Source: Tigriopus japonicus
Taxonomy: Eukaryota > Arthropoda > Copepoda > Harpacticoida > Harpacticidae
Direction: 5' to 3'
Assembly: GCA_010645155.1 (NCBI GenBank)
Contig: CM021322.1
Location: forward strand, 12,913,964 to 12,977,963
DNA: 64,000 nt
Below, piece after piece: positions 12,428 to 23,148 of the stretch (the stretch's first letter is position 1; each line of letters begins with the position of its first letter). The position numbers were made by a program, and so were the translations under genes. Below the pieces are notes generated by a model. The model did not search any database and was not told where the DNA came from. It worked only from the letters and a program-made list of their open reading frames with translations.

Positions 12428-12850
12428 GATTGCAGGTAAAAAGCTCACAAGCAAGACGGTCACAGGTAAATAGGTCTCAGTAAAAAGGTCAATAGGAAGA
12501 AAGGTTACAAGATAAAACGGTCAAGGTAGAAAGGTCACACAGCAGCAAGATCAAAGTAAAAAATGGCTATCAATTTCCGGTAGATTCCGGTCAGGTGGAT
12601 CTGGGGCGGGTGAAATTTTAAGAAATAGCTTGTCTCGAATGGGTTTTTGGTGACACTGTTGCCTTTGTCTTGCCATGATTGTGTTTCATCCGGTTTTTCT
12701 CATGCTCCCATGAGATAATCTTTAACTATGGATCATATTAGGGTTACTAGGCTCCCTTCGCAGCTTTGCAGGTCTTTTTCACCTTGTGACCTTTTTACCG
12801 TGACCGTTTTATTGTGACCGTTCTGCTGTGACTTATTTACCGCACCCCAT
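12428..12850. mobile_element. Foldback-like element with repeat-built inverted arms
   Basis: The left part (12430-12545) contains variants of AAAGGTCACARGTAAA, and the right part (12765-12850) contains the same motif on the other strand (GTGACCTTTTTACCGTGACC). The arms are therefore inverted and internally repetitive, as in foldback elements. The middle, about 220 bp, is single copy. A similar GTGACC/TTTACCGTGGCC stretch occurs at about 56760-56850. The edges and target duplication are not clear. Confidence 0.5.
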
Positions 12851-14439
12851 ATACACTCTGCTCAAAGTCTTCTCTTTTCTATCAAATTAAGGAAAATTTT
12901 GGCGACCAAAGCAAAGAAGAAAAGACTTCGTTTACGTTTTTCCCATCCTTGTGGCAAAAATGAAAAGTGTCCGCTTCTAATCGAGCTACTTGTATACCTG
13001 TTGAAAAGGGCATTCACGATAAATCAAAGAGAGAAGAGGCTTTAGCTATTCTTACTTTTAATTGTAGTGCAATCTAGGCCATCCAATCTCGAAAATTTCA
13101 TGGAAATGGGATTGAACCACATGGTTTTTGCCAACATTTTCTTTTACTTAAAAACTCATGATATAATGAACCATCCCAAAAGACCGCCTTTCAGTTTAAG
13201 CATTTTTAGCGCCTCAATAATTCCTTGCAAAGCCAATGCGGGCAAGATGCAGAAATAGTAGTAAATATTTCAAAATTGCATGACGTTTCCATTCTACTTT
13301 AATGGACTATATCAATAACAAAATATATGGTTTCAAGGTATAGTTTGGCACAAGTTTCAATATTTCCTCAATCCCACAAAAACAGAAAAATTGGTTTCTC
13401 AGACAACCTTTGCTCTAGAGCCCTCCAATTTTTCTCTCTCGATTTAATAAACTAGTCTGCCAACCGAACGGTTCACAACTTCAAGAGGCTACTGTTTTTG
13501 ATTAGCTTGAACTGATTTCCGAGTGCTTGGGAGTTTGAACATTCCTCGTCATTTTTTGTTCAGTTTGTGCAGAGTTATTAGATACAACACTAGGGTGCAT
13601 CATTGTCTCCGAAACATGTGTGTTATTTTCATTATGGTACAGTCGGTATCGCGCGAGCTCGGGTAAGCTTAGAACGACGAGTGGTGTCTGAGGAGAGAGA
13701 AAGAGTGAGTGAGTGAGTGGATGGATGGATGGATGAAGGTTTTTGCACTTTTTGCTTCCTTGGAAGTGGAAGTCGTAATGGAACAGCAATAACAACAACA
13801 ATAATAATCGCCCTTTTCTTTTAATGAGCAATTACCCGCATGCAAACTGTCGACGGCCTCTTTAAACTTAGCGAACGAATTCTGGTAAAAATGAGAAGCG
13901 ATAAGCAGCAACTATTTTGTGTGGAGTTCCATTTTGCTTGCAAGAAAAACATCCTTTCATGCCATATAATGTCTTATTAGAGGAGCTTCAATGGAATTGC
14001 CACGCCTTAATGCAACCCCTCATCGATGGATGACATCGTTTAAGTTGGCCTGAAGAAAATGTGGTCGTGGTTTTCATAAACTCCGTCTCACCATCAACAG
14101 CAAAGAGCAAGTCCCTCTATGGGGCGTTGAGTTAGAGAAAATAATGGTGTGGGTAAAAAGGCGACCCAAAACTCCACCCAAAGCCATAATTGAGCCCTCG
14201 AAGAGGGTCCAAAGTGTTTGAGCAACAAAAGCACCAACATCATTATCTGGTCATTATCATCATCATCATCATCTACATTTACATAAATTTCTTTGATAGC
14301 GCCTATTTAGCGCCCAACCAGCTTGTCTCGATTGACTTCATCTTCGTTCCAAGCTCCATCTTCGTTCTTGTAATTTTGTTGTTCCGTCAAGAACTGATAT
14401 GAACGTGAGAACGGTCATCTCAATCTCCGGCTTTTTCTA

Positions 14440-14472
14440 ATGATGATGATGACGACGACGACGACGACGATG
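14440..14472 (+). repeat. (GAT)n/(GAC)n microsatellite
   Basis: TGATGATGAT changes into GACGACGACG and back to GATGAT within 33 bp. Confidence 0.9.
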
Positions 14473-14727
14473 ATTTTGTGCCAGGGCAAGTGATTTGTCA
14501 AGTGGAGTAATTAAGATTCAAAACCACAGAGGTGATGTCCGTGGATGTTATTTGACTCCATCCCAAAACTCAGTCAGCCGGCGCCTAATCTAAAACTTCG
14601 AGTGATTTACTCTAGACATTTGCTACCATTGGACGATTGCGTCTCATGGCTGAGATTTAAATGATAGGAAGGAGGGAAGAGAAAAACATCAAACATTGTC
14701 AAAACAAGACAACGCTTATGATCTTGG

Positions 14728-14735
14728 TGACGTCA
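14728..14735. promoter_or_regulatory. Palindromic cAMP-response-type site (TGACGTCA)
   Basis: A perfect 8-bp CREB/ATF consensus inside the last Runx intron, extended to GTGACGTCAC. A second perfect copy is at 44537. Activity is unknown; single sites of this length occur by chance about once per 65 kb per palindrome. Confidence 0.3.
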
Positions 14736-16594
14736 CTTGGTGTAACGAGCAAGACAGGCCCTCAAAACCATTAATAATATTGTAACTAAAGACCTGATGG
14801 CATAAGTTCGATGAATTGTTTTGCTCCGATTTCACATTGATGCCACCCATATCTCAATCTTTAGATTACACCCAAGCTTTATCTTGGCTCGTCATTTGCA
14901 ATGCATTTCCCGGGTCTTCTAAGCAAAAGTGTTCTTTTGTCTTTAGGGCAGGCATTTCCGGGTGCCTGAAATTTTTCTAATGTGAATGAATGCTCAAAAA
15001 ATTCAGAGCTCTCTCCATCCATGAATGGATTCTAGTCGAGGATGATGACTGATGAGATGCTGAATGCGATCCAATCTTTTGGATGGCAATCTTTTCTCGA
15101 GATCTTGTCCGTTTTAAGATGGCGAAAAGGAAGACAGTTGTGAAAAGTTGGAACAATGTCGAACACGTACTCGATTTCACATGCATTTCCCAAATCTTGG
15201 ACTTCTTGCTTCCATACCAATTTCTCAATATGTAGTCACTTCTTGGTTGGACAAGTGACACCCTGAACATGTTAGCCAACAGAAGTCATTCTGATGAACT
15301 TGCCCTCAAGCCATTTTCTTGGCTCTCAAGAAGTCTATGAACAGTAGGTAGGTATTTAGGAAGAAACTAGTAACTGTCTGTTCATGGCTAGGAGTCGCGT
15401 TTGGTAGTTGCCAGATGTGCAGGCGCCTGTCGTGTGGAAAATACGATGTGACTTCTTGGATGAAATGCCCGTAAAACACTTTGTTAGCTTCGGACGGACA
15501 GTCAGAAGCTTTGAATCGGTCTCACGAGTGAGCAGTCAAGCGACAGTCCATAGCACGTAGGCGAAGTTGGATGGACAGCAATCACCATCGCTGTACGTAT
15601 CAATGCATGAACATGATGTAGTGTGCATCCAAGGCATATTCACTTTGTTCATCATGTAAAAGAAGACTTTTTTCGATCGCAATGCACATTTGCAAATGAA
15701 TTGGATCTTTTTATGACAAATGAATCTAACAGGAGATAAACTTCACATACTCAACGACTTAAAGAATTGTTTGACACCTCGGATATTTATTTCTGTCCCG
15801 GTTCCTGACTAGGAAAGTTACTTCTGATTTTGGAATGAAATGCTACAATGAGAAGGATTCCCGCCAACTCCCGGAAAAGTTCACAATCCATTTACGCTTG
15901 GCTAGCTCTCTCCGGTCCATCCTGTTCTTTTCCCTTGGCCAAAATTAAAAGCAAATACCGTCTTGAAGGGCTGAATTACCTCGAATTATGTGGGAACTGG
16001 ACCCGGTAAAGAGTCAGGCGGATGGGCGGATGGAAACTTCCCGGTAATTGTTTAATTGAAAGTAGAATCTGCCTCTTGCGTTTGATAGCCCACTTTTTGT
16101 GCCGTGACTAAATGGATTCAATTCATGTAACGTTCCTTAATCTTAGTGGGTGGGTTTTTGCCACAATTGCCGTTAATCTAAACTTGTAATAGATTCTATC
16201 ACATTCACTACTTCATCGATACAGCTTATGAGATTTTAGATTTGTCAATTTACGACTTGGGACCATGATTGGGAGGTGATTCCACTTCAGCAACTTCCGA
16301 GTGTGTTCTGGAGATCTAATAAAGAAATCTTAGAGGAAGGGAAAGACGTGGTTTTGACGTTTTGGGGAAATGGCTTTTTGCTCGTTTTGACACTCGGTCT
16401 CCTGCTGAGAAGCATTAACGGCGACGACAAAATCGGCCACACCAATCCCTGATTGAGACATTTCTCGGGAGTGTCTGTAGTACTTGGGGGTCATGAAGTG
16501 ACAAGGCTCGGTTCGAGTCGGCGTGATGTGCTCTCTCAATCCATGTAGTAAAACGAGAGGAGGGCTTTTCTTTATGACTCGTTTTTTTTAGTGC

Positions 16595-16622
16595 AGAGAG
16601 AGAGAGGGGAAAGGGGGGGGGG
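16595..16622 (+). repeat. (GA)n followed by a run of ten G
   Basis: A short GA run passes into GGGGAAAGGGGGGGGGG. Homopolymer G runs are error-prone in sequencing. Confidence 0.8.
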
Positions 16623-17568
16623 CAAAATGATCGGGAATAGCAAAGAAGCCTGCCTAAGATGTCAGATAAACGTTGGGTATTTTCATTATCAAACTACTGG
16701 AAAGAATCGAAATGCTGCGGATGCGCATGTCAAATTAATAATCTGATGATATAAATTAGCCCGGTAAGGTGTCTGGAAAAAGATGAAGAGAAAAAAATGA
16801 CTCCATTTTTCACGAGCACCGTTCGCTCTGACTTGTCTCCAACCGTTGGAATCCTAGGGAAGTGCATGTTGTGAGGTATGATTTTTTCGAGAGAGAATAA
16901 AGCGCTTTATCATTCAAACTCTGGCTCGAGAATAAGCAAGAACTTAAGGCTTTAATGTTGCTTTTGTTCGGCAGTATTCTCATCAGGGTGAGAATCCAGT
17001 CTTTTGTACTGAAATCGGAAATCATATCGTGCAAAAAATCTTCACCTATCCATTTCTCTTGACCATTCAGCAGTCTGTTCAGAACAAACCATCAAGGGTC
17101 TGTCAGGTTTTAGCGTTTGAAAAATGATCATGACACGGGAAAATGCTGAAAATTAAGATTACATCACGACTCTCAAATGGACAACGGTGATGTGAAGAGA
17201 AGGATCATTTTAATGATAAAAAAGTAGTCGTCGCCGTCTGTTCTCGGAATAGGTTACCCTCGAAGGCAGCCATGCTACTCTGCGGCACCACGAACGTGAG
17301 TTCAAATCCAGTAGTCAAGTTATCTCTCGAATCGAGTCCAGAAAAATTTATCTTGTGACATTTGAACCAAGAGCAGCACACTCTACTGTGTGTAGTATGA
17401 TTGTGAGTTCAAAACTGAGCATTTATCTTTTGACCACATTGCATGATGACATTTTCAGTAACCGTTATTTGTTCCAAAGCCCTCGTTGGCAATGAAATAA
17501 GGGAAAAAATGTAAAGGTCGTTCTTGCTTCTTGGATAAAAATTTGACAAAGTTTTCATTTTTTTCCAG

Positions 17569-18239
17569 TTTTGACCGAAGAATCTAGTAACTCTCCAACG
17601 GGCCATGATCGAGCTGATTATGATACCAATGCAGTGAGTGGGTCCAACGGGACCAACTCCGCTCGGGACCACCTGGTCAAGGCTGAAGTGGATCCGTTGG
17701 CAGTTGCACCCAGTGAGCGATCCCCAATTGATTCGGCTGTTCCATTGAATGATAATGGCACAGGAGGTTCCACCGGAGATCCTTCAGCTTATGCAATGCA
17801 CCATCGGTACGCAGACCATGTGTCTGGCGAGTATTCGACCCCCTTAGGTGGCAATGCCTATGGGCCTTCAACAGGCTCAGTCTCCTCGCATCATTACGGG
17901 CAATCTACCTACTACGGAGCCTCCCCCGGGGCTGGATACCTCAACAACGCGATGGCTCCGCTCCTCTACCCCCATTTGTACAGCGCCTCGTCGGTGAACC
18001 CTTCTTTGCATTTACACGGAAACGGGCTCAGTGGGACCGAGCAAGGCGGCGGCGGCGGCGGCGGGGGTATAGTCGACGACTATGGCTTGGGTGTGGGACG
18101 AGATGTCGGCAATGCAGAAAGTGGAGTCAATCATCAAGTCTATTCCTCATTAGAGGGCGATGAAAGTCAGACAGGACCTATTCGTGGTGCCTACTCCTCC
18201 CGCACAGAACATGGAGGCCACGTATGGAGGCCCTATTGA
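17569..18239 (+). CDS. Runx: Runx transcription factor, terminal exon with VWRPY
   Basis: The acceptor ttttttccag ends at 17568. The carried-over g completes a Val codon and the frame runs 222 codons to a TGA at 18237-18239. The last residues are HGGHVWRPY; the C-terminal VWRPY is the hallmark of Runt/RUNX proteins and recruits the Groucho/TLE co-repressor. The motif DHLVKAEVDPL near residue 30 of the exon is a possible SUMO-acceptor site (VKAE). The remainder is Gly/Ser/Tyr/His-rich with a seven-Gly run at about 18046-18066, typical of an intrinsically disordered activation region. No Runt domain is present here. Runx factors with CBF-beta control haemocyte, cuticle and neural cell fates in arthropods (family knowledge). 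Confidence 0.93.
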
Positions 18240-18800
18240 TCATTGAAATTGTGTTTCCAGCTTTTTTCTAGCCCTCTTCGCCCTCAACACGTGGCCCACA
18301 TACCCTAAAACATTGCTTCACGCTCTACGACGAAAATCCACATTAATTAGTTTATTCATCAACTCTAATACCTAAGCTGTGATTCATTTGAAACATTCAA
18401 GCAGGTTCATGCAACCCAACGAACAAAAAAGATCACGAGATTGGAATTGGCATCGGTTTAATTATAACAAGAGAGTGCAGTTTTGTGCTAGAACCAATTT
18501 GAATTGTTCCTGCAATCTCTTCGATAATTTATTCCTGAACATTTTGTCCAAAGGGATTCTACTACAGCTTTCCATACCTTTGATTATTGCTTTTGTTATA
18601 CTCCGTTTTGTTTTGAAAGCTTACCTGCATCCCAGTTGCAGTTCCAATTAATAATAGGTACTTCATGATCATCTCCAATCAAAACCGTTTCCGGATTGTC
18701 AACCTCATTTGGTGTATTCCAACCCCATTTGCCCATGAGTCGATTACCCCAATGCTATTATTATGTAGATATGATGTTTTGTTGACTATTGATAATAGCC

Positions 18801-18806
18801 AATAAA
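18801..18806 (+). terminator. Candidate Runx polyadenylation signal AATAAA
   Basis: This is a clear AATAAA after the Runx stop codon, implying a 3' UTR of about 570 bp. Another AATAAA follows at about 18855. Which is used cannot be told from sequence. The minus-strand open frame across this UTR (18679-19080) has no domain I recognise. Confidence 0.4.
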
Positions 18807-19137
18807 CCGAAAGTTTTTTTAACATTGTAAGTTTCTTCTTGAAATTGAAATTACAATAAAGAACCATGTTTGTTCTCTGAGAACTAAAGAAAGAGATGAG
18901 CAGAAATTTATCATCGCACTGCAAATGTTTTTGCCAGAATTCCTCCAAAGTTCCATTGAACAGCAATACAATAGTGTACGTAGTTGTATTGAACAATATG
19001 CCAACTATGTAAGTAGCGATAATACCAGCCTTTTCTTGCTTTTGTGACTCAAATCCCGAATTCAGTTCGGTCTTGTGCAAAAGGGGAAATGTATTTGGAA
19101 CTTTCTAAACTCTTAATGGAAAATTCACCACAACAAG

Positions 19138-19186
<49 letters not shown>

Positions 19187-20724
19187 GAGAGTCAGATGAG
19201 ATGTCGAGAATGAGAACGGACGGCCGAATGAACAAGGCATAATGAAAATGAAAGTGAATAAGAGCAAGGCATCTTTGAATTAAGAAGTGTCTAGTCCAAA
19301 TAGAACGAATGAACCGGTTTGAAATGCTTGTCATTTAGAAGTCATAACGAGGAAAGGAAATAGATTTGGTTCGTAACAAGTAGGTATGCAAAGAAAGTGG
19401 GAAAGATCCGTTCATGTAAGAGGAGAGTCTGAGACAAGATTGAAATATCTCTTTAAGACCCCGGTGGTTTATTCCCGAGAGGATAAGATTGAGGAAATTC
19501 TCTTGGAAAGTGACAAATGAAGTAAAATCAACGAAGCATGTTATCCATGGCAGCATGGATGCCACAGTGTCGTCATCATGTTTGAAGACCTACAACGAAA
19601 CATGTAAATTAAAATCATCTATTGGAATCATAAATCCATTGTCAATAGTGAAGTGATGAGTTGTTATAGAAAAAAACAAAACATTCGAGATACACCTGGA
19701 TGTAAAGGTCAATCATTGAGAGCGCCTTAAAGTTCAATGCTTAACTGATACTAGAACTCTATCTCAACTAGCTTTTGTGTCTTTGACGAAGCGAGTTGGA
19801 GCCGAAATGAGGTGAGAAATTATTAAGATGAAGGAAAAGGAAGGAAGGAAGGAAGGAGGGAAGGAGGGAGGGAAAGAAGACGACGGAGAACTCCTTCATC
19901 CGAGGGTTCAGGATTCCTTTTGATTGCTTGAACTTCTCACGTAAAATGAATTTATTTGCTTAAATCTATGAGTAGATGTGTCAAGTCAAATCAATTTGAC
20001 GTTAGCACATGTGATGAAAACAAATCTGTATTTCACCTTGCTAAAATGAAAGAGTAGAGAGTTCATTCGGTTCAAAGTCAAAAAAGTAGGATGTCCGTAA
20101 CTTTGAATTAAAATATAATTCGTTTAGGACCTTGGCTCAGATGGCTTGGTTTGGGTAGATTGGTTATGTTTCCAATGCAGAATGGAGTTCTTTAATTAAA
20201 ACATGAAACAAACTTCAAAAAATCCAGAGAAGTACAGTTCACAATTCAGTCTTGTGTTCTCGCACGTTCAAACTGCAAGTCGTACAGCTCTGAAAAGAAA
20301 CCAATAATTAAGATGATCGTGATGATGATGATGATGACGATGATTCTTTTTCTCGTTCAAGTTCGACTTGGCTTTGCATTATGGACCCAATGCTGTCTCA
20401 ATGCTTGTATACGTTCATATAAACACGCATACACATCCATCTATATGTAGATGTTTTGTTGTTAGGCGATGGATCGCATGAACTTTGCCTAGACATGGGG
20501 AGGTTTGGGTGGAAAACCATGGAAACGTGCGGTCTCCAAGATGTGGTCGCCCCACTTCATTATTGAGAGTAGTCTCACCCTCATCTCACTCGTCATGCCA
20601 CCGTAGCTTAGCCCTAAATGGAGTGGGTATCTTCATCAAATGCCCATATCAAACTGCTTCGAAATATTCAAATGTAATACGTATATACAGTATCTTCTTT
20701 AACGTGCCTCTATTGGAAATCCGA
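18807..20724. other. Intergenic stretch between Runx and the minus-strand locus
   Basis: It holds the GA microsatellite, GGAA-rich repeats at about 19835-19875 and a TGATGA run at about 20315-20342. I see no supported gene. Confidence 0.5.
19139..19191 (+). repeat. (GA)n microsatellite
   Basis: About 25 GA units with one GGG interruption. Confidence 0.95.
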
Positions 20725-21200
20725 TTATCTCATGGTGACAATGACAAACATAGCCAAAACACTCGACACGACAAAAAAGAGTTTCGGAAGTCCGTCATAA
20801 AGCCTCCTTGATCCTGATAATAATGTAGCTTCTGCAGGCCAATAATTGAAGTGCGCATACACCATTGCCTTTCCGCTGATCAAATGTTTATGGTCCGTCA
20901 GCCCGAAGATTGGAATTGAAATGATTGCTGTGGAATTGTTTCTCACTTTTTTGCTCCCGTCTGAATCATATTTCAACACCCGAAAGCCAATCGCGTTTAC
21001 TGGTTCTTTCATCAACAATTCAAGGAGAACGACACCTTCATGCTCAAGTAATTGAGTTTTTGTGTTTAGCTCAAAGTCTAGTTCGGTTTTCAAAAAGATA
21101 AAAAACTAACTGTAATTGGTGTACCGGGAGGAAATACATTACACTGCCCTGTTTGAGTATTCTGTGTGCCACTGATGTTTACATAACATTGCCTCATCAC
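20725..21200 (-). CDS. Hypothetical extracellular protein, terminal exon with hydrophobic C-terminal tail (one-base frame break)
   Basis: Read on the minus strand, an upstream frame encodes QCYVNISGTQNTQTGQC and then FPPGTPITVSF. It ends at a stop within a T-rich run at about 21090-21105. Shifting one base, the next frame continues without a break through ELDFELNTKTQLLEHEG to a stop at 20725. The end, LFFVVSSVLAMFVIVTMR, is a hydrophobic tail as in GPI-anchor signals or a C-terminal membrane anchor. N-glycosylation sequons (NIS, NNST) and paired cysteines suggest an extracellular beta-rich domain. I do not recognise the family. The frame break in a homopolymer could be a sequencing error, a real mutation or an unrecognised splice. 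The left border of the exon is uncertain. Confidence 0.4.
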
Positions 21201-22281
21201 AACGACAAGTATCGTAAAGTTTTTGCTCATTTTACTGCGTATTTTCGTGACTTCTCGCTCTCTCACACCTCCTGTACGTGCACGTTCACCTACGTACCAA
21301 GACAACTACCATTTTGTAATAAATACAAGCCCGAATTGGTTGCAATACGTCCAAAAATCGACCTCTTGGCTGCCTGAATTTTAGCTCCCGTTGGTTCTCA
21401 GTTGCTTTCTTCGAACATATGGCCGGTATCAGGATACTTTGTTTCATTTCTCAATATCCAATTTTGTGTCGATTTTTGTTTTGACACGACCTGCGGTCTT
21501 TTTGGGGGTTGTCCCAGATCTTAGTAATAACCTCAATAAAGGAAATTGCTCTCTTTTTCTAACTCTTTCTGTCACTCTGGTACCACTAAGCGATAGACGG
21601 AGACTTCTAGCTGTTCCTCAAAAGAGGCCCAACCTTCTTATGGCGTTTTCAACGTCGCCACTCGATGAAAGTTTCAGAAGTATGAAGGCAAAGGAACATT
21701 AAGCAGCCGTAGAAAGAGGGGCCAACAATCTTGGATGAATGGAAAAAATTAAGCCAACCGGACTGGGAGCTCGCTTACCCTTCATTCAACAAGAAATATG
21801 AACCAAAGATCCGACCCCAAGAAGAAAACTAGCATTCATAAAACATACTGAACAGCATCTTCATCAACCCGAGAAGTGGTAATATTTAAAGGTATGACAA
21901 AACAAATCAATGTCTTTCCATTTCCTAAACCGAATGCGTAACTTTAGCTCATTAGTGAATAATACAGTATTGCTGCCTGCGAAACATAGTGAATAGATAT
22001 GGTTTGATCTTTAAAAGATCTATGAAATGGGACATTGGGAACACCTTAAGAATGAAGCGCCATATGAACCCTTCAGTTTCTTTAGCTTTTTGGCCAGCAT
22101 AACTGGTTGACTCGGTCTATTCATCCCATCGTTATTTTTTGCGGTCTCCTTGAGAGTTGAGTTCTGAAGAATTGTACTACGTACACCTCTTCGTCATCCT
22201 GGCGTTGACGTTGCACTATTACACACTCCATGGCTTGGTTAGCTAGTGGTGCAGAACCCACTCTTCTAAACTTGGAGTTGT

Positions 22282-22283
22282 CG

Positions 22284-22318
<35 letters not shown>
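22282..22318 (+). repeat. (GTT)n microsatellite
   Basis: Twelve GTT units; on the minus strand they read as poly-Asn in a chance frame. Confidence 0.95.
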
Positions 22319-22320
<2 letters not shown>

Positions 22321-22630
22321 ACCTTAACATGATAAGTGATAAGTGTCCCTCCTTATTGCTCTACGAGTTCTTTCTGGGGATGTAGCCTTTGTTACAACCA
22401 CTATGAACTGAATTGTAGTGTACTCAGAGGTTTTAGTTCAGAGTCGCCAAGTATTCGTAGTAGATGCTGCTGTTGCTGTTAGCCATCATTATGTTAGGGG
22501 TACTAGTAAATAGGTACAGTGTTGTTCAGCATGACGATATTCTGGTACGGCGATTGTAAGAGCAATAATAGCATGCAGATGTGGCCAATTTTTTGCTCCC
22601 TCTTCTTTTGGTTGTAAAATGCATGATTAC

Positions 22631-22703
22631 TTTTCAAAGCAAGAGTTGTAAAACTGGTTTGGAATGCGAAAAAAACTAATAGTGCGAATGCTGATACGCT
22701 CAT
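22631..22703 (-). CDS. Candidate first exon encoding a signal peptide
   Basis: On the minus strand an ATG at 22703 (context AGAAAATGA) starts MSVSAFALLVFFAFQTSF followed by TTLALK, a good signal peptide with a hydrophobic core and small residues before a likely cleavage site. A donor A|GTAATC lies directly after 24 codons plus one base. It is upstream, in the same direction, of the extracellular-looking terminal exon at 20725-21200, so the two may belong to one gene. I could not find convincing middle exons or a matching acceptor phase. Confidence 0.35.
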
Positions 22704-22749
22704 TTTCTTTTTGTTACTGTTATTTTGATAGTCTTTGTATAGATACAAT

Positions 22750-23148
22750 TCATTTTACGTTTGCTATCGATCCTAACGCATCTAAAACAATATAATCATG
22801 TTTTTGGACGTGCTGTGAGACGAAAAAGGTAGATCCTAAGGAAATTGCGTCGAATGAAGTTGCAATATTTATTGCATCCTCCCTTCCAGAACCACCCCAT
22901 AATTTTGACAATTGCACTTGACTCTCGAAGAAATTTATGAAGAACATTACCAAACGATCTTCAGTTGGTTCGGGGCCACTTTCAGTTTCAGAATTGGAAC
23001 TTAGACCCAATGATATTCTCAGAATATAATAGGTAGTAAAGGAAATGCGAGCTTCAATTAATGGATGTGCAAAGTAATTCGGCAATTCTGGGCTTCCAAT
23101 TGAACAGACATGAATACGATTTGCAACTTCTTTGAAGGGGCATTTATT
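22750..23148 (-). CDS. Unrecognised minus-strand open exon
   Basis: An open frame on the minus strand from about 23148 to a TGA at 22750 contains CPFKEVANRIHVCSIGSPE, EARISFTTYYILRISLGL and DRLVMFFINFFESQVQLSKL. Residue composition looks more like protein than chance (charged and aromatic residues well mixed), but I recognise no family. It ends 46 bp before the signal-peptide ATG at 22703 on the same strand, so it may be the last exon of a separate upstream gene, or non-coding. A possible donor (AAC|GTAAAA) just before the stop could instead join it downstream. Confidence 0.3.
   Translation of the reverse strand, partial: NKCPFKEVANRIHVCSIGSPELPNYFAHPLIEARISFTTYYILRISLGLSSNSETESGPEPTEDRLVMFFINFFESQVQLSKLWGGSGREDAINIATSFDAISLGSTFFVSQHVQKHDYIVLDALGSIANVK

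Larger units (their letters stand above)
8671..17568 (+). other. Runx last intron, 8.9 kb
   Basis: The intron is bounded by gtaaga and ttttccag. It holds two adjacent hAT-type elements (10270-10512, 10528-11082), a foldback-like element (12428-12850) and several microsatellites. A perfect TGACGTCA lies at 14728. About 14.8-17.4 kb looks like unique non-coding sequence. Ser/Thr/Asn-rich frames at 9073-9471 arise from trinucleotide repeats and lack splice evidence. Confidence 0.7.

Noticed and set aside
17280..17330. Possible tRNA (GAGTTCAAATCC resembles a B box)
   Set aside because: No matching A box at the right distance and no acceptor stem.
18679..19080. 133-codon minus-strand frame with hydrophobic stretches
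   Set aside because: Lies in the likely Runx 3' UTR; AT-rich DNA readily yields such frames, and no family was recognised.
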